DNA of 64,000 nucleotides from Spirosoma endbachense (GTDB lineage Bacteria > Bacteroidota > Bacteroidia > Cytophagales > Spirosomataceae). Numbering within the stretch: position 1 is the first letter of the stretch; every line of letters begins with the position of its first letter. The stretch covers positions 5,938,654 through 6,002,653 of the forward strand of contig NZ_CP045997.1 of NCBI RefSeq assembly GCF_010233585.1. The letters run 5' to 3'. This document shows, piece by piece, positions 8,607-18,700 of the stretch. Below the pieces are notes generated by a model that had not been told where the DNA came from, did no database searches, and saw nothing but the letters and a program-made list of their open reading frames with translations. A program made the translations under genes and the position numbers.

Positions 8607-9995
8607 ATGAAAAAAAATCAAATTCTTGGGTTGTTCCTTCTCTGGCAGAGCTTAGCGATGGCTCAACAACCGTTTACGCATGGTCGTCTGAAAGTATCTG
8701 AAAATAAACGGTATCTGGTTCACCAGAACGGAACTCCGTTCTTTTGGCTGGGTGATACAGCCTGGGAATTATTTCATCGACTGAATCGTGAAGAGGCTGA
8801 TCAGTACCTCAAAAAACGGGCAGAGCAGGGCTTTACGGTTGTTCAGGCGGTGGCACTGGCGGAGTTCGATGGATTAAAAGAGCCTAATTCTTACGGTGAA
8901 ACGCCATTAGTAGGCAACGACCCGACCAAACCCAATGAAGCCTATTTTAAACACGTCGATTACATTGTCGACAAGGCGGCTCAATACGGTATTGTAATAG
9001 CGTTTCTACCCACCTGGGGTGATAAGCTTTTTAAAAGTACCTGGGGTCAGGGTCCTGAAATATTCAATCCGACGAATGCCCGCGTTTATGGCCGCTACGT
9101 CGGCGACCGCTACAAAAACCGCGAGAACATTGTCTGGGTGCTGGGTGGCGACCGAAATCCTCGCGAAGGTTCACAGGACGTAGCCGTCTGGCGGGCGATG
9201 GCCGAAGGGATTCAGGAAGCTGTTGGCGGGGCCGATAAAGCCTTGATTTCGTACCATCCGCAACCGAATGGCATGGATGGTGGTTCGTCAAAGTGGTTTA
9301 ACAACGAACCCTGGTTCGACTTTACTATGCACCAGAATGGGCATTGCCGCTTTACACCTGCCTATGACCACATTACGGTATCCTACAATACCACGCCGAT
9401 CAGGCCGACCATGGATGCAGAGCCGATTTATGAAGACCATCCGGTCTGTTTCAACGTCAAAGATTTAGGCACTTCGAATGCATATGACGTGCGAGTATTT
9501 GCTTATCTGGATTTGTTTGCCGGAGCTCACGGACACACCTATGGTTGTCACGACATCTGGCAAATGTATAGCTCAAAACGGCCTGCCGTAAATGGTCCTC
9601 ATATCTACTGGTCCGAAGCTCTTGACTTGCCTGGAGCCAATCAGATGCGCCACGTTCGGAAATTGCTAACTGCCCGTCCCCTGCTCGACCGCGTTCCCGA
9701 CCAATCGCTGGTTGTTGAAACCAATCTGGCGGCTGCCGAACGAGTACAGGCTACACGAGGGAACGATTTCGCCTTTATTTACTCGGCTACAGGAAAACCG
9801 TTTACGGTCAATCCGGGTAAGATCACGGGAAAAACGGTCACGGCTACCTGGTTCGACCCGCGTACGGGCAAAACACAATCGGCGGGTACTTATGCTAACC
9901 AGCAACCGCAACAATTTACGCCCCCCTCGAAAGGGTACGGCCACGACTGGGTACTGGTACTGGATGATGCCTCAAAAAATTACGCTGCCCTGTAG
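8607..9995 (+). CDS. GH140 / DUF4038 apiosidase-like glycoside hydrolase (copy 3)
   Basis: A 462-residue secreted hydrolase with signal peptide (residues 1-19, cleavage near AMAQQ), barrel opening PFFWLGDTAWELFHRL, acid/base region VLGGDRNP, nucleophile region DAEPIYEDHP and a C-terminal WFDPRTGKT beta domain. It is closer to copy 1 than to copy 2. It is cotranscribed with the regulator and catabolic genes and is followed after 2 bases by the sugar permease, which links extracellular release to uptake. Confidence 0.82.
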   Translation: MKKNQILGLFLLWQSLAMAQQPFTHGRLKVSENKRYLVHQNGTPFFWLGDTAWELFHRLNREEADQYLKKRAEQGFTVVQAVALAEFDGLKEPNSYGETPLVGNDPTKPNEAYFKHVDYIVDKAAQYGIVIAFLPTWGDKLFKSTWGQGPEIFNPTNARVYGRYVGDRYKNRENIVWVLGGDRNPREGSQDVAVWRAMAEGIQEAVGGADKALISYHPQPNGMDGGSSKWFNNEPWFDFTMHQNGHCRFTPAYDHITVSYNTTPIRPTMDAEPIYEDHPVCFNVKDLGTSNAYDVRVFAYLDLFAGAHGHTYGCHDIWQMYSSKRPAVNGPHIYWSEALDLPGANQMRHVRKLLTARPLLDRVPDQSLVVETNLAAAERVQATRGNDFAFIYSATGKPFTVNPGKITGKTVTATWFDPRTGKTQSAGTYANQQPQQFTPPSKGYGHDWVLVLDDASKNYAAL

Positions 9996-9997
9996 TT

Positions 9998-10942
9998 ATG
10001 CGATTACTCTTGCAGGAACGAACGTATTCTCTGACACTGACCATTTTACTGGTTGGTATTGGGGCTACTATTACGTTTCCCCAAACCTTTCCCACCTTTG
10101 GTAACTGGAGCCAACTACTCCTGAACCTAAGTATCGACACAATTGTGGCGGTTGGCATGATGCTGTTGTTGGTTTCAGGCGTATTTGACTTATCCGTTGG
10201 CTCGGTGGTCGCATTTTCGGGTGGGGTGGCTGCTTATACCATGATTACGCTCGGAATGCCCATGCCACTGGCCATAATTGCAGCACTTGCATCCGCTTGT
10301 TTAGTTGGCCTGGCAAATGGCTATCTAATTGCTTATCAAGGCATTAATCCGATGATTCAGACATTAGCTACCATGGGCATTGTGCGCGGAGTAGCCTTGC
10401 TGGTTAGTGGGGCAGGAATTCAGAATTTACCTTACTGGTTTAATGCCATCAGTCAGTCGCGGTTACTGGGGATTCAGATGCCGGTTTGGTACATGCTGTT
10501 GATTGTAGCTACGTTCGCTTTTCTGATGAATCGAACCATTTTTTTTCGACGGTATTATTACATTGGCGGCAACGAACGGGCCGCCGATTTATCAGGTATT
10601 CGCGTTCGGAACATGAAATTGTGGGGTTATGTACTAACCGCGTTACTAGCTGGTGTTGCGGGTATTTTACTTGCCTCCCGACTAGGAACGGCATTACCTA
10701 CTGCAGGTCGGGGACTAGAGTTACGGGTTATCACGGCCGTAATCCTGGGCGGAGCAAGTTTGTCAGGAGGGCATGGTAAAATTATCGGTGCCCTACTTGG
10801 AACTGTATTTATGGGCTTGATCAGTAACGTAATGGTGTTGGCGCGCGTATCGGGTTACTGGCAGGAAATTATTTTGGGGCTTATCCTGATTGCAGCCGTC
10901 TGGTCCGACAAAGCTCTTCAAAAACGGAGCTCCTTCGCATGA
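9998..10942 (+). CDS. RbsC-type sugar ABC transporter permease
   Basis: A 314-residue inner-membrane protein with about eight to nine hydrophobic helices, of the ribose/xylose permease family. Markers are LVSGVFDLSVGSVVAFSGGVAAY and the cytoplasmic loop LGGASLSGGHGKIIGALLGT. It overlaps the binding-protein gene by 4 bases (ATGA at 10939). No cognate RbsA-type ATPase is in the window; it may lie left of position 1 or be shared with another system. Confidence 0.85.
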   Translation: MRLLLQERTYSLTLTILLVGIGATITFPQTFPTFGNWSQLLLNLSIDTIVAVGMMLLLVSGVFDLSVGSVVAFSGGVAAYTMITLGMPMPLAIIAALASACLVGLANGYLIAYQGINPMIQTLATMGIVRGVALLVSGAGIQNLPYWFNAISQSRLLGIQMPVWYMLLIVATFAFLMNRTIFFRRYYYIGGNERAADLSGIRVRNMKLWGYVLTALLAGVAGILLASRLGTALPTAGRGLELRVITAVILGGASLSGGHGKIIGALLGTVFMGLISNVMVLARVSGYWQEIILGLILIAAVWSDKALQKRSSFA

Positions 10943-11940
10943 AAAAACTACTGATCCTTAGCCTGCTAGCCCTTTCATCCTGCGAGCTTCCCCCTCGTCA
11001 AAGCACAACTAGTACAACGCTTAATTCGATTACAGATTCGGCTACATCTGAAACTGAAGAAGAATATGTGATGGTGACCACTGCCGTATCCATGCCCATG
11101 TACGTGCATCACGATCAGGCAGCTTTTTTACGTTGGGGGCGCGAAAAAGGTGTTAAAACATCCATACTCGGCCCTGCCGAATGGGACGTTCCATCGCAGA
11201 TTAATATCATCGAAGAAGTTATCGGAACGCGCCCAACCGGATTACTTATCAACGGTACTGATCCCGCCATCGGACCAGTAATTAATAAAGCCGTAGCGGC
11301 TGGTATTCCGACAGTTGTCTACGATTCCGACATACCCAGCTCAAAACGACACGCATTTCTGGGCACCGATTGGTATGAAATTGGCCAGATGCAGGGGAAA
11401 GAAATGGTCCGTCTATTAGGTGGTAAAGGTAAAATTGCCTACATGGGCATTTTAGGTTTAACCAATATGGAAGCTGGTTTTCGAGGGCTTCTTGACGTAT
11501 TTAAGGCGTATCCAGGCATCGAAGTCGTTGGCAAATTCGACGACAAAGCGAACGTAGAGGAAGCAGCCCGGATTACGTCTGACCTACTATCAGCCCACCC
11601 CGACCTAGCAGGTTTGTGCGGTTTCGATTCCAATTCTGGCCCTGGAATCGGGCTGGCCGTGAAAGAATCGGGCAGGGCAGGCAAAGTAAAAATCACGACG
11701 GTCGATTGGGAGCCTGAACATCTGCAACTTGTTCGCGAAGGCGTCATTCACATGCTGGCGGGTCAGAAGCGCGAACTCTTTACATGGTATGGCGCACAGT
11801 TTCTGTACGACATGGTTCATCAGACAAACAAACTTTCAGGCAACGATAGGCGGGCGGGTATCATTAATGTGCCTAATTCGATCAATACAGGGTTATTACG
11901 AATCACGAAAGAAAATGTAAATGAGTTCATTACAAAATAA
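10939..11940 (+). CDS. RbsB-type sugar-binding lipoprotein
   Basis: 333 residues: signal peptide with lipobox LSSC (Cys at about residue 15), a Ser/Thr-rich linker, then a periplasmic binding protein fold (VSMPMYVHHDQAAF, INGTDPAIGPVINKAVAAGIPTV, GFDSNSGPGIG). It should deliver the sugar, perhaps apiose, to the adjacent permease. It is the last gene of the operon; the next 250 bases (11,941-12,192) contain no gene I can support. Confidence 0.82.
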   Translation: MKKLLILSLLALSSCELPPRQSTTSTTLNSITDSATSETEEEYVMVTTAVSMPMYVHHDQAAFLRWGREKGVKTSILGPAEWDVPSQINIIEEVIGTRPTGLLINGTDPAIGPVINKAVAAGIPTVVYDSDIPSSKRHAFLGTDWYEIGQMQGKEMVRLLGGKGKIAYMGILGLTNMEAGFRGLLDVFKAYPGIEVVGKFDDKANVEEAARITSDLLSAHPDLAGLCGFDSNSGPGIGLAVKESGRAGKVKITTVDWEPEHLQLVREGVIHMLAGQKRELFTWYGAQFLYDMVHQTNKLSGNDRRAGIINVPNSINTGLLRITKENVNEFITK

Positions 11941-12192
11941 CAACGAGTTCAGGCTACTATGAACGATACGGATATAGCTACCGAACCGGAACTTTTAGTA
12001 AGATGACTTACCCTTGGCACTCAATGGTGACCGTACAATCGGGTGATTTCATAACGGGTCAATCTTGATTCAGCGTCAAACTCAATCCGTAGCACACGGC
12101 TACCTAAGCCAACTGCCTATGAGTCTACTAGCTATTCAGATTATAAGCGAGAAAATTACTGGCGCTACAATTAGCCACGGATACGAGGTTAT

Positions 12193-12543
12193 TTATTTAT
12201 AGCTAAGCACAATGGCATGCTTCCCGCCGGGGATGTTCTTCACCACAACGTATTGATTATTTCGTACGGTTTCCTGCGTCAAAGGACTCGTTTTACCATC
12301 AATCGTTAGGCGATTTAAGCGTTTACCTACTGGTAGAAGTTGGCGAAGCGTGTATTGTTTTGACACGCCATCGATAAGTAGCGTAATCGTTTTTCGTTGC
12401 GGATTGTGTTGATAGTCATAGTGTACATATTTCCCTGATGGACTGTAAGCAATCGTTATATCGGCTTCATTTTTATCGGCAGCCAACCAGCGAGGGGTTA
12501 GTCGCTTACTTACGGACGTTAGCTGAGAAGGAGAAAAATCCAC
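12193..12543 (-). pseudogene. C-terminal fragment of a larger beta-domain protein
   Basis: An open frame of 116 codons without a credible start (GTG at 12543, stop just upstream). The protein part reads like the final beta-sandwich of a glycoside hydrolase or similar secreted enzyme (VVVKNIPGGKHAIVLSYK end). It meets a second gene fragment head-on at about 12,540, which suggests that a deletion or rearrangement joined two gene remnants. I cannot name the parent gene. Confidence 0.45.
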
Positions 12544-12896
12544 TTCTGAAACGGCACTTCGAATCAGTTATAGTGATGAGCCTGGATTCGACGCATGGCC
12601 TACGTCCTGACGACAACCAGGTTAAGGCAGCCGTGGGTACTATGGCCTTTTTTCAGGGTGAAGGGGCCAGGTGGGAAACTTATCTTCGGGGAACTCGTCC
12701 TCTGATTATGGCTTTCAAATCCAGGGCTGACGCAAAAAGCAGTTTTTACTGGTTATTTCTGCCAGAAGGCTTCACTTCGGATAAATCGACCTTTCCTTTT
12801 TATGTAGAGTTGCATGGTAGGAAGGTCGTACGAACGTTTGCTTGGATGAATCGCTTCGGCGCTCCGATGGTCGCGACGACTGAGCAAGGACTATGA
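12438..12896 (+). pseudogene. N-terminally truncated fragment, parent unknown
   Basis: The plausible coding part begins at about 12,500 (AYLRTLAEKEKNPLLKRHF) and runs to the stop at 12896, with YWLFLPEGF and FYVELHGRK in the second half, which resembles part of an esterase/peptidase-type protein. No proper start exists and the 5' part overlaps the opposing fragment ending at 12193. The following 12,897-13,240 holds only short broken frames. Confidence 0.4.
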
Positions 12897-13239
12897 ATGT
12901 GGGGTCAACTCCCACGAATCGTTTGTGTATTTGTCAAATATTAACCGCATGCTCAAGCACTTTTATACAGGCTCTAAGTGAGGAAGCTCAAAAGTCAGCA
13001 CGAGTGGTAGAAACGCTGCATAACGAAGGATATAGAGTAAAAGTAATCGCTGGTTAAATAAATCAAGAACAACTGTTTATAAATATCTTACCTCCAGAGG
13101 CATCACCATCTAGCATAATTATCGGTTTAGTTCTTATCATGAACAGTAAATAGTAAAACCCTATTTTCGCTAATCCTTAGAACATGTTGGGGAATTAGGT
13201 TTGGTTGGCTAGTTCGATTCGCTGTAGCATGACCTGAAT

Positions 13240-13645
13240 ATTGGCTAATTAAAGCCAGCTTACCGAAGAAGATACCGCAACGGCGGACCGTGGTATATTC
13301 GTAATCTTTGACGATTCGACGGAAAAAATTCGTCCACGCAATGCTTCGTTCAACGACCCAACGCTTTGCAATCGGCACAAAACCTCGGCCTGACTCAGGC
13401 CGGGAAACCTTCTCAAAAACGATACTCCAATTGGCCAGTGATCGGGCAAAATTACCGTTGTAATCGGACCGGCGAGCGGCCTGATCGCCAAATACTTTTT
13501 CCAAACGCTCACCGGCCCGCCACTGCAAGCCTCCAATCAGATTGATAGCCGCTGCACCATCAGCTTGATTGGCAGCATGAACACAGGCTACCCACAACCG
13601 GCCCTGGGTATCGACAATGAGTTGGCGTTTGCGGCTGTTTACGCA
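13240..13645 (-). pseudogene. Truncated IS5-type transposase
   Basis: The minus-strand frame begins inside a conserved transposase motif (SRKRQLIVDTQGRLWVACV, then HAANQADG) and ends with VERSIAWTNFFRRIVKDYE, the classic C-terminal signature of IS5-family DDE transposases. The N-terminal half, including the first catalytic Asp, is missing. The fragment abuts the 3' end of the outer-membrane gene at 13649, so this insertion probably trimmed that gene's end. Confidence 0.7.
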
Positions 13646-13648
13646 TTT

Positions 13649-15019
13649 CTATTGACTGAATCCATTGCTAAAAGTACCGAGTCGTCGAAAACTGATCTTT
13701 GCAAAAATTCCGATTTGCAAGCGATCTGTCACTTTAACGAAGGGCGGGGCTTCCTTTTGTGGCGTTGTACGCTCTGCGATTGACAGAGCCCGACTATATT
13801 TATTGTTATTCACATCCTGCAGCTCAGTATAAAATCCACCGACAAATATGCCTTTACTCTTAAAAACGTATAAGCTAACCCCTATGTTTGTTGTGGAGAC
13901 AGTAGTCTCCGCCAGTGGATAAACACGGGTACCATAAGGCTCTTTGTAGCGCACATACGGATTCAGGAAAAAAATCAGTGAATCATTCTTGACTGTGCCA
14001 TTCAAACGCCATAACAAATCCCCGTTAATAATTCTAGAGAAATTTTCCCGGTAGTCTCCCACGTAGGCTTTTTTCGTATCGGAATAAGCAATCTGGCCAC
14101 CAGGAATTGTAGTCGTGTTCGTCTGTTTAAATTCTTTTTCACTCAGATCGTCTATATTGTCGGATCTTGAGTAGCCTAAGGATAGTCCGGCCAGCATTGA
14201 TTTGCCAATGGTGGTTTGGGCACCAATCGTTCCAATAAATGAAATCGGAATGGTCTTTTTTAGCTCTGATACCTTTTTAACCGAATCGACCGAAGGGGTA
14301 GTCAATACACTGGATACACTCGATTCAAAATTCAGATAAGGTGTTACCTGAAAAGCCGTTTTATTTAACCTGGATACCTTGTAGCGGTTTATATAAATCT
14401 CCCGTTTGATCTGAGACTCCTCCAGATTAAGCCGATCCAATTTTTCAAAATAGTCGGGATCCCTTGTTCCCCTGGATTCAAGATCTTTTTGACTCGCATC
14501 AACAGTTAATAGCTGTTCGCCTAGCTTTTTAAGACGCTTCCTGTAGACTTTCCCACGGCCAAACTCTACGCTGTAAAATCTTCCTATCGTAAAGTCAAGG
14601 CCACTTTTGGGAACCACTTGCCCGGAGCTGAATAGGGTTGTAATTCCCGTACCATTCTCCGCAAAGATTCTGAATCCAATCAAGTTACCTCTAATGGATT
14701 TGCTACTCTTTTTATCTGCTCTGCTTTGTAACGCATCGACCTCTTCCTGTAGTAAAATAATAGCGCCCTGTTGTGGCATCGTAGGATGAGGGAACTTCTG
14801 CAAGCTATCCAGCTCATTCTGAGCCAGTTGCCTTTTATTTGCAATTCGGCCCTGATCAGAGCTCGTTTGCTGATACCAGTAATTCAGCCGGGTATCCGTC
14901 ACATCAACATTTAATACACTACCGTTTAGTTTTATTGTACTCGTTCCTTTGGCATCCTGAACAAATTGACCAAATACACTCGGCGATAATAAGACTAACA
15001 ACAAGAAAAGGTTACGCAT
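13649..15019 (-). CDS. Outer-membrane protein of a two-gene module (copy 1)
   Basis: 456 residues with a signal peptide (residues 1-17, cleavage at VFG-Q). After the signal it starts FVQDAKGTSTIKLNG; the middle is charged and possibly coiled; the C-terminal half alternates beta strands as in an outer-membrane barrel, with FKSKGIFVGGFYTEL near the end. A homologue at 53760-55127 has the same opening (VQDASESSSIRYQG) and the same FKSKGAFLGGLYVELPD motif. The last dozen residues after KISF look like read-through into the IS5 remnant. The partner gene lies 4 bases upstream. Function unknown. Confidence 0.65.
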   Translation of the reverse strand: MRNLFLLLVLLSPSVFGQFVQDAKGTSTIKLNGSVLNVDVTDTRLNYWYQQTSSDQGRIANKRQLAQNELDSLQKFPHPTMPQQGAIILLQEEVDALQSRADKKSSKSIRGNLIGFRIFAENGTGITTLFSSGQVVPKSGLDFTIGRFYSVEFGRGKVYRKRLKKLGEQLLTVDASQKDLESRGTRDPDYFEKLDRLNLEESQIKREIYINRYKVSRLNKTAFQVTPYLNFESSVSSVLTTPSVDSVKKVSELKKTIPISFIGTIGAQTTIGKSMLAGLSLGYSRSDNIDDLSEKEFKQTNTTTIPGGQIAYSDTKKAYVGDYRENFSRIINGDLLWRLNGTVKNDSLIFFLNPYVRYKEPYGTRVYPLAETTVSTTNIGVSLYVFKSKGIFVGGFYTELQDVNNNKYSRALSIAERTTPQKEAPPFVKVTDRLQIGIFAKISFRRLGTFSNGFSQ

Positions 15020-15023
15020 AATT

Positions 15024-15458
15024 TTAAAAGGCGATAGGGATATCTACATTATTCATGTCTGTACCTAAGATACATACTGTTGCGGCACATCCATTTATAC
15101 TTTTAAGCAGTTCGAATTTATTGGAAGCATTTGGCATAAATACCATCAGGTCAGCACCACATTTTAAAGTAGGGCTACCGGCTGCATTACACTTCATACT
15201 AATTGAAAAATCGAGCGTGTCATCATCATTAATGGATACTTCGATTGGCTGACTGTTGCTATAGACAAATCCGTCCGGTTCCTGAGCAATTAAATGATTA
15301 GCCGTATCAATAAATTGAAACCCTAATCCTAAATCAGGAAAATCGAAGATGGATAATGGCGTGGAGAGTACGTAAAAGAGTACATTTTTTTTATTGCTAC
15401 TCGGTTTGTTTCGTATGGTTGCCGATAGCTTTTTCACCGTTTCATTTACTGAAGCCAT
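15024..15458 (-). CDS. Small soluble partner of the outer-membrane module (copy 1)
   Basis: About 144 residues starting at the ATG at 15458; a TTG at 15497 would add 13 residues. There is no signal peptide. The predicted content is beta-rich with four Cys in the second half (SMKCNAAG, TLKCGADL, INGCAATVC). It ends 4 bases before the outer-membrane gene, so the two are cotranscribed. The second module at 53374-55127 also has a small gene without signal peptide in this position, although the two small proteins are not obviously alike. Function unknown. Confidence 0.55.
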   Translation of the reverse strand: MASVNETVKKLSATIRNKPSSNKKNVLFYVLSTPLSIFDFPDLGLGFQFIDTANHLIAQEPDGFVYSNSQPIEVSINDDDTLDFSISMKCNAAGSPTLKCGADLMVFMPNASNKFELLKSINGCAATVCILGTDMNNVDIPIAF

Positions 15459-15733
15459 ATAATGATTTTTGATAAAAGTTAAGTCTGGCGCTATCAATAT
15501 AGCTACAGCACCACTACTTAGTACGTGGCTTTATTAAAAGGTATTATTTCAGTCATACGTAAGCGCCCACCTATCCCCCTATAGTCAATTCGTTATTGAC
15601 AGTCATCTCCATTAAAGAGCATTTCCTGCAACTCAGAGCGATGAAAACCAATGAGTTTTATCATCATCGGCTTGCCAAATTATTGAGGTAAAGTATAGTA
15701 CTTGGTAATGCTGAAGCTAATCGAGACGCCTGA

Positions 15734-18700
15734 TCATTGCTTTACAATCCGCGTGGTTACCTGTTGACCATTTATATGCGCTTCCAGCAGGTACACCCCA
15801 GCGGGTAATGGGCCCAGGTCCACCTCCAGACGTTGAGTAGCTTCGGCTGCTGGCAAAGACCAGTTTCGGAGTCTACTGCCACTTGCATCGATCAAGACCA
15901 GCCTGACCGCCCCTGACGGGTTGCCCGAAAGGTGCACGGTTACTTTATCCAGCGCCGGATTGGGATACACCGTAACCGCCAGGGCAGCTGTTGATTCACC
16001 CAACTCTTTTGCGCTATTGCTTTGCCGAGCCTTTAGCCTTCCCATCAATTCGGCGCTTTGGGCATTGGCAGCCAGACGGGACTGACCGGCATCGGAAATA
16101 TCGACCAGATAATCTTCGGTTTCACCATTGAGCTCCTCACAAGCCGTCTCCTGATCACCACTGTAAACCGGAGTACCGAACCGGATCCGCAGCCGGGTCT
16201 GACCCGTTTTTGCCGTGGCCGGAATGCTGAACTGACTCTCAAAGTACGGATCGGGGTACTCGCCTACCAGGTCTTCAAACGTGGCGTTCCATTTTAGATT
16301 CGAGATATATAGCCGCTCAGCGTTTGTAAATTCACCATCCTGGTTGAGATCGACCCAGATATTGATGCGGCTCTTGTAATAGTAGTCCTTATAGTCGCCT
16401 ATCCGAATCAGCATGGCTTCCACCTGGAAGGGAAAGCTCTTGCCCCGGGTAAGCTTGATGGCCGCCTGACTGCTCAGATCAGAATAGCTCCGGCTGGTCT
16501 GACCGCAGACCCCTTTCGAGTCGAGCAGCACGCTGGCTTTGCCGGCCGACCAGATTTTAAAGGAGGCCAGCCCCATGGTTTCCTCATCCGAGGAACAGTT
16601 GTAGAGCTCACTCTGGGCTGGTGTGCAATACGACAGCTTGGTCGTAGCCGCGGACTGAGTGACTGTAAATGTTTTAATTAGTCCCCCGGCATTAACGCTC
16701 AGCACACCTGTCCGGCTGGTGGATGCCGTATTGGCATCGATGGTGAAAGTGATGGCGAGATTCGAGCCGGCACTACCCGATGAGGGGGAAACCCGCAGCC
16801 AGCTCGCGCTGGAGGCAATAGACCAGCTGGTGGTGGAGGTCAAACTAAAGCTACCCGTCGTAGATGGAGCCGATACAGCCCGGGAATCGGCTGACAGAAC
16901 AAGCGTAGCGGTCGATCCATCATCGACCAAGTCGACCAGATAATCTTCGGTTTCGCCATTGAGTTCCTCACAAGCCGTCTCCTGATCACCACTGTAAACC
17001 GGAGTACCGAACCGGATCCGCAGCCGGGTCTGACCCGTTTTTGCCGTGGCCGGAATGCTGAACTGACTCTCAAAGTACGGATCGGGGTACTCGCCTACCA
17101 GGTCTTCAAACGTGGCGTTCCATTTTAGATTCGAGATATATAGCCGCTCAGCGTTTGTAAATTCACCATCCTGGTTGAGATCGACCCAGATATTGATGCG
17201 GCTCTTGTAATAGTAGTCCTTATAGTCGCCTATCCGAATCAGCATAGCTTCCACCTGGAAGGGAAAGCTCTTGCCCCGGGTAAGCTTGATGGCCGCCTGA
17301 CTGCTCAGATCAGAATAGCTCCGGCTGGTCTGACCGCAGACCCCTTTCGAGTCGAGCAGCACGCTGGCTTTGCCGGTCGACCAGATTTTAAAGGAGGCTA
17401 GCCCCATGGTTTCCTCATCCGAGGAACAGTTGTAGAGCTCACTCTGATCTGGCGTGCAATAGGAAAGTTTAGTCGTACCAGCAGCGCCCTGAGTGACTGT
17501 AAATGTTTTAATGAGCCCTCCGGCATTGACGCTGAGCACACCCGTTCGGCTGGTGGATGCCGTATTGGCATCGACACTGAAACTGATGGGTATATCTGAG
17601 CCGGCGCTACCCGATGCGGGCGAGGCCCGCAGCCAGCTGGCGTTGGAGGTAATCACCCAGTTACTGGTTGTAGTTAAATTAAAACTACCCGTCGTGCCCA
17701 CGGCAGCCACTGTTCGGCTATCAGCGGACAAAGAAAGGGTGAGCTGTAATTTTTTTTCCTGAGTGACTAAGACCGTTTTAACGAGCCCCCCAGCGCTGAA
17801 AGTTATCGTACCGATCCGTTGAATACCAAACGTGTTGGCATCAATGGTATAACTGACTGGCTGGTTAGCTGCAGCGCTTCCTTTAAGGGGCGCCAGTATA
17901 ATCCAGTTCGAGCTGCTGGTCGCTGTCCAGTCATTATTCGCCGTCAGGCTGATCACGCCGGTCTCGCCCTCCCCTTTCACGCTTTTTGTTTCCGGCGACA
18001 CCAGCAGAGTGGCTGATTCGGGTGTATCCGAGTCGGCGATATTCACCAGATAATCCTCGGTTTCCCCCCCGTAATCGATACAGGGATCCTGACCGTTAGT
18101 CCCTGAATTTAAGCGAATACGCATTCGGGTCAGGCCTTTGGTAGCCCCTACGGGAATTTTCAGTTGGCTGCTTAGACTGGCCCCTGATGTGCTGGCTGAA
18201 CTAACGACCAGTTCATCACTGGTAAATAGTCGATCCTGGTTGAAATCGATCCAGATCAGTAGCTTATAGGTAAGGATTGTTCCTTTATTCGATCCGCTCC
18301 CCACACTCATGGCTTCGGTGAGGATCGTGTGCGTTTTACCACGGACGAGCCGGTTTCCCAGGGCATATGTATTTTCAATAAAAGCCATGTCCGAATAATT
18401 CGTATTCGTCCCGGCCGTACTGCAAACGTTCTGGGATTCAAGGATCGTTTTTTTATTATCCGACGACCATACTTTGATGCTTTTGATGCCTCGGGTATTG
18501 GTGGAACTGCCGCAACCGAAGTAAGAGACTGTATTATGATAGGGAAAGCATACTCCTTTTTCAACGGTTATTGAGCCGCCTACGCGGGTGGTTGTCTCAG
18601 AAAAGTTATACGTAAACTGGCCGTTTTGTTGCGTATATTTCAGACTAGAGGTATTCTCTCTAGGCACATCATTCCAGATGGTTTTTGTCGTTGATGAATT

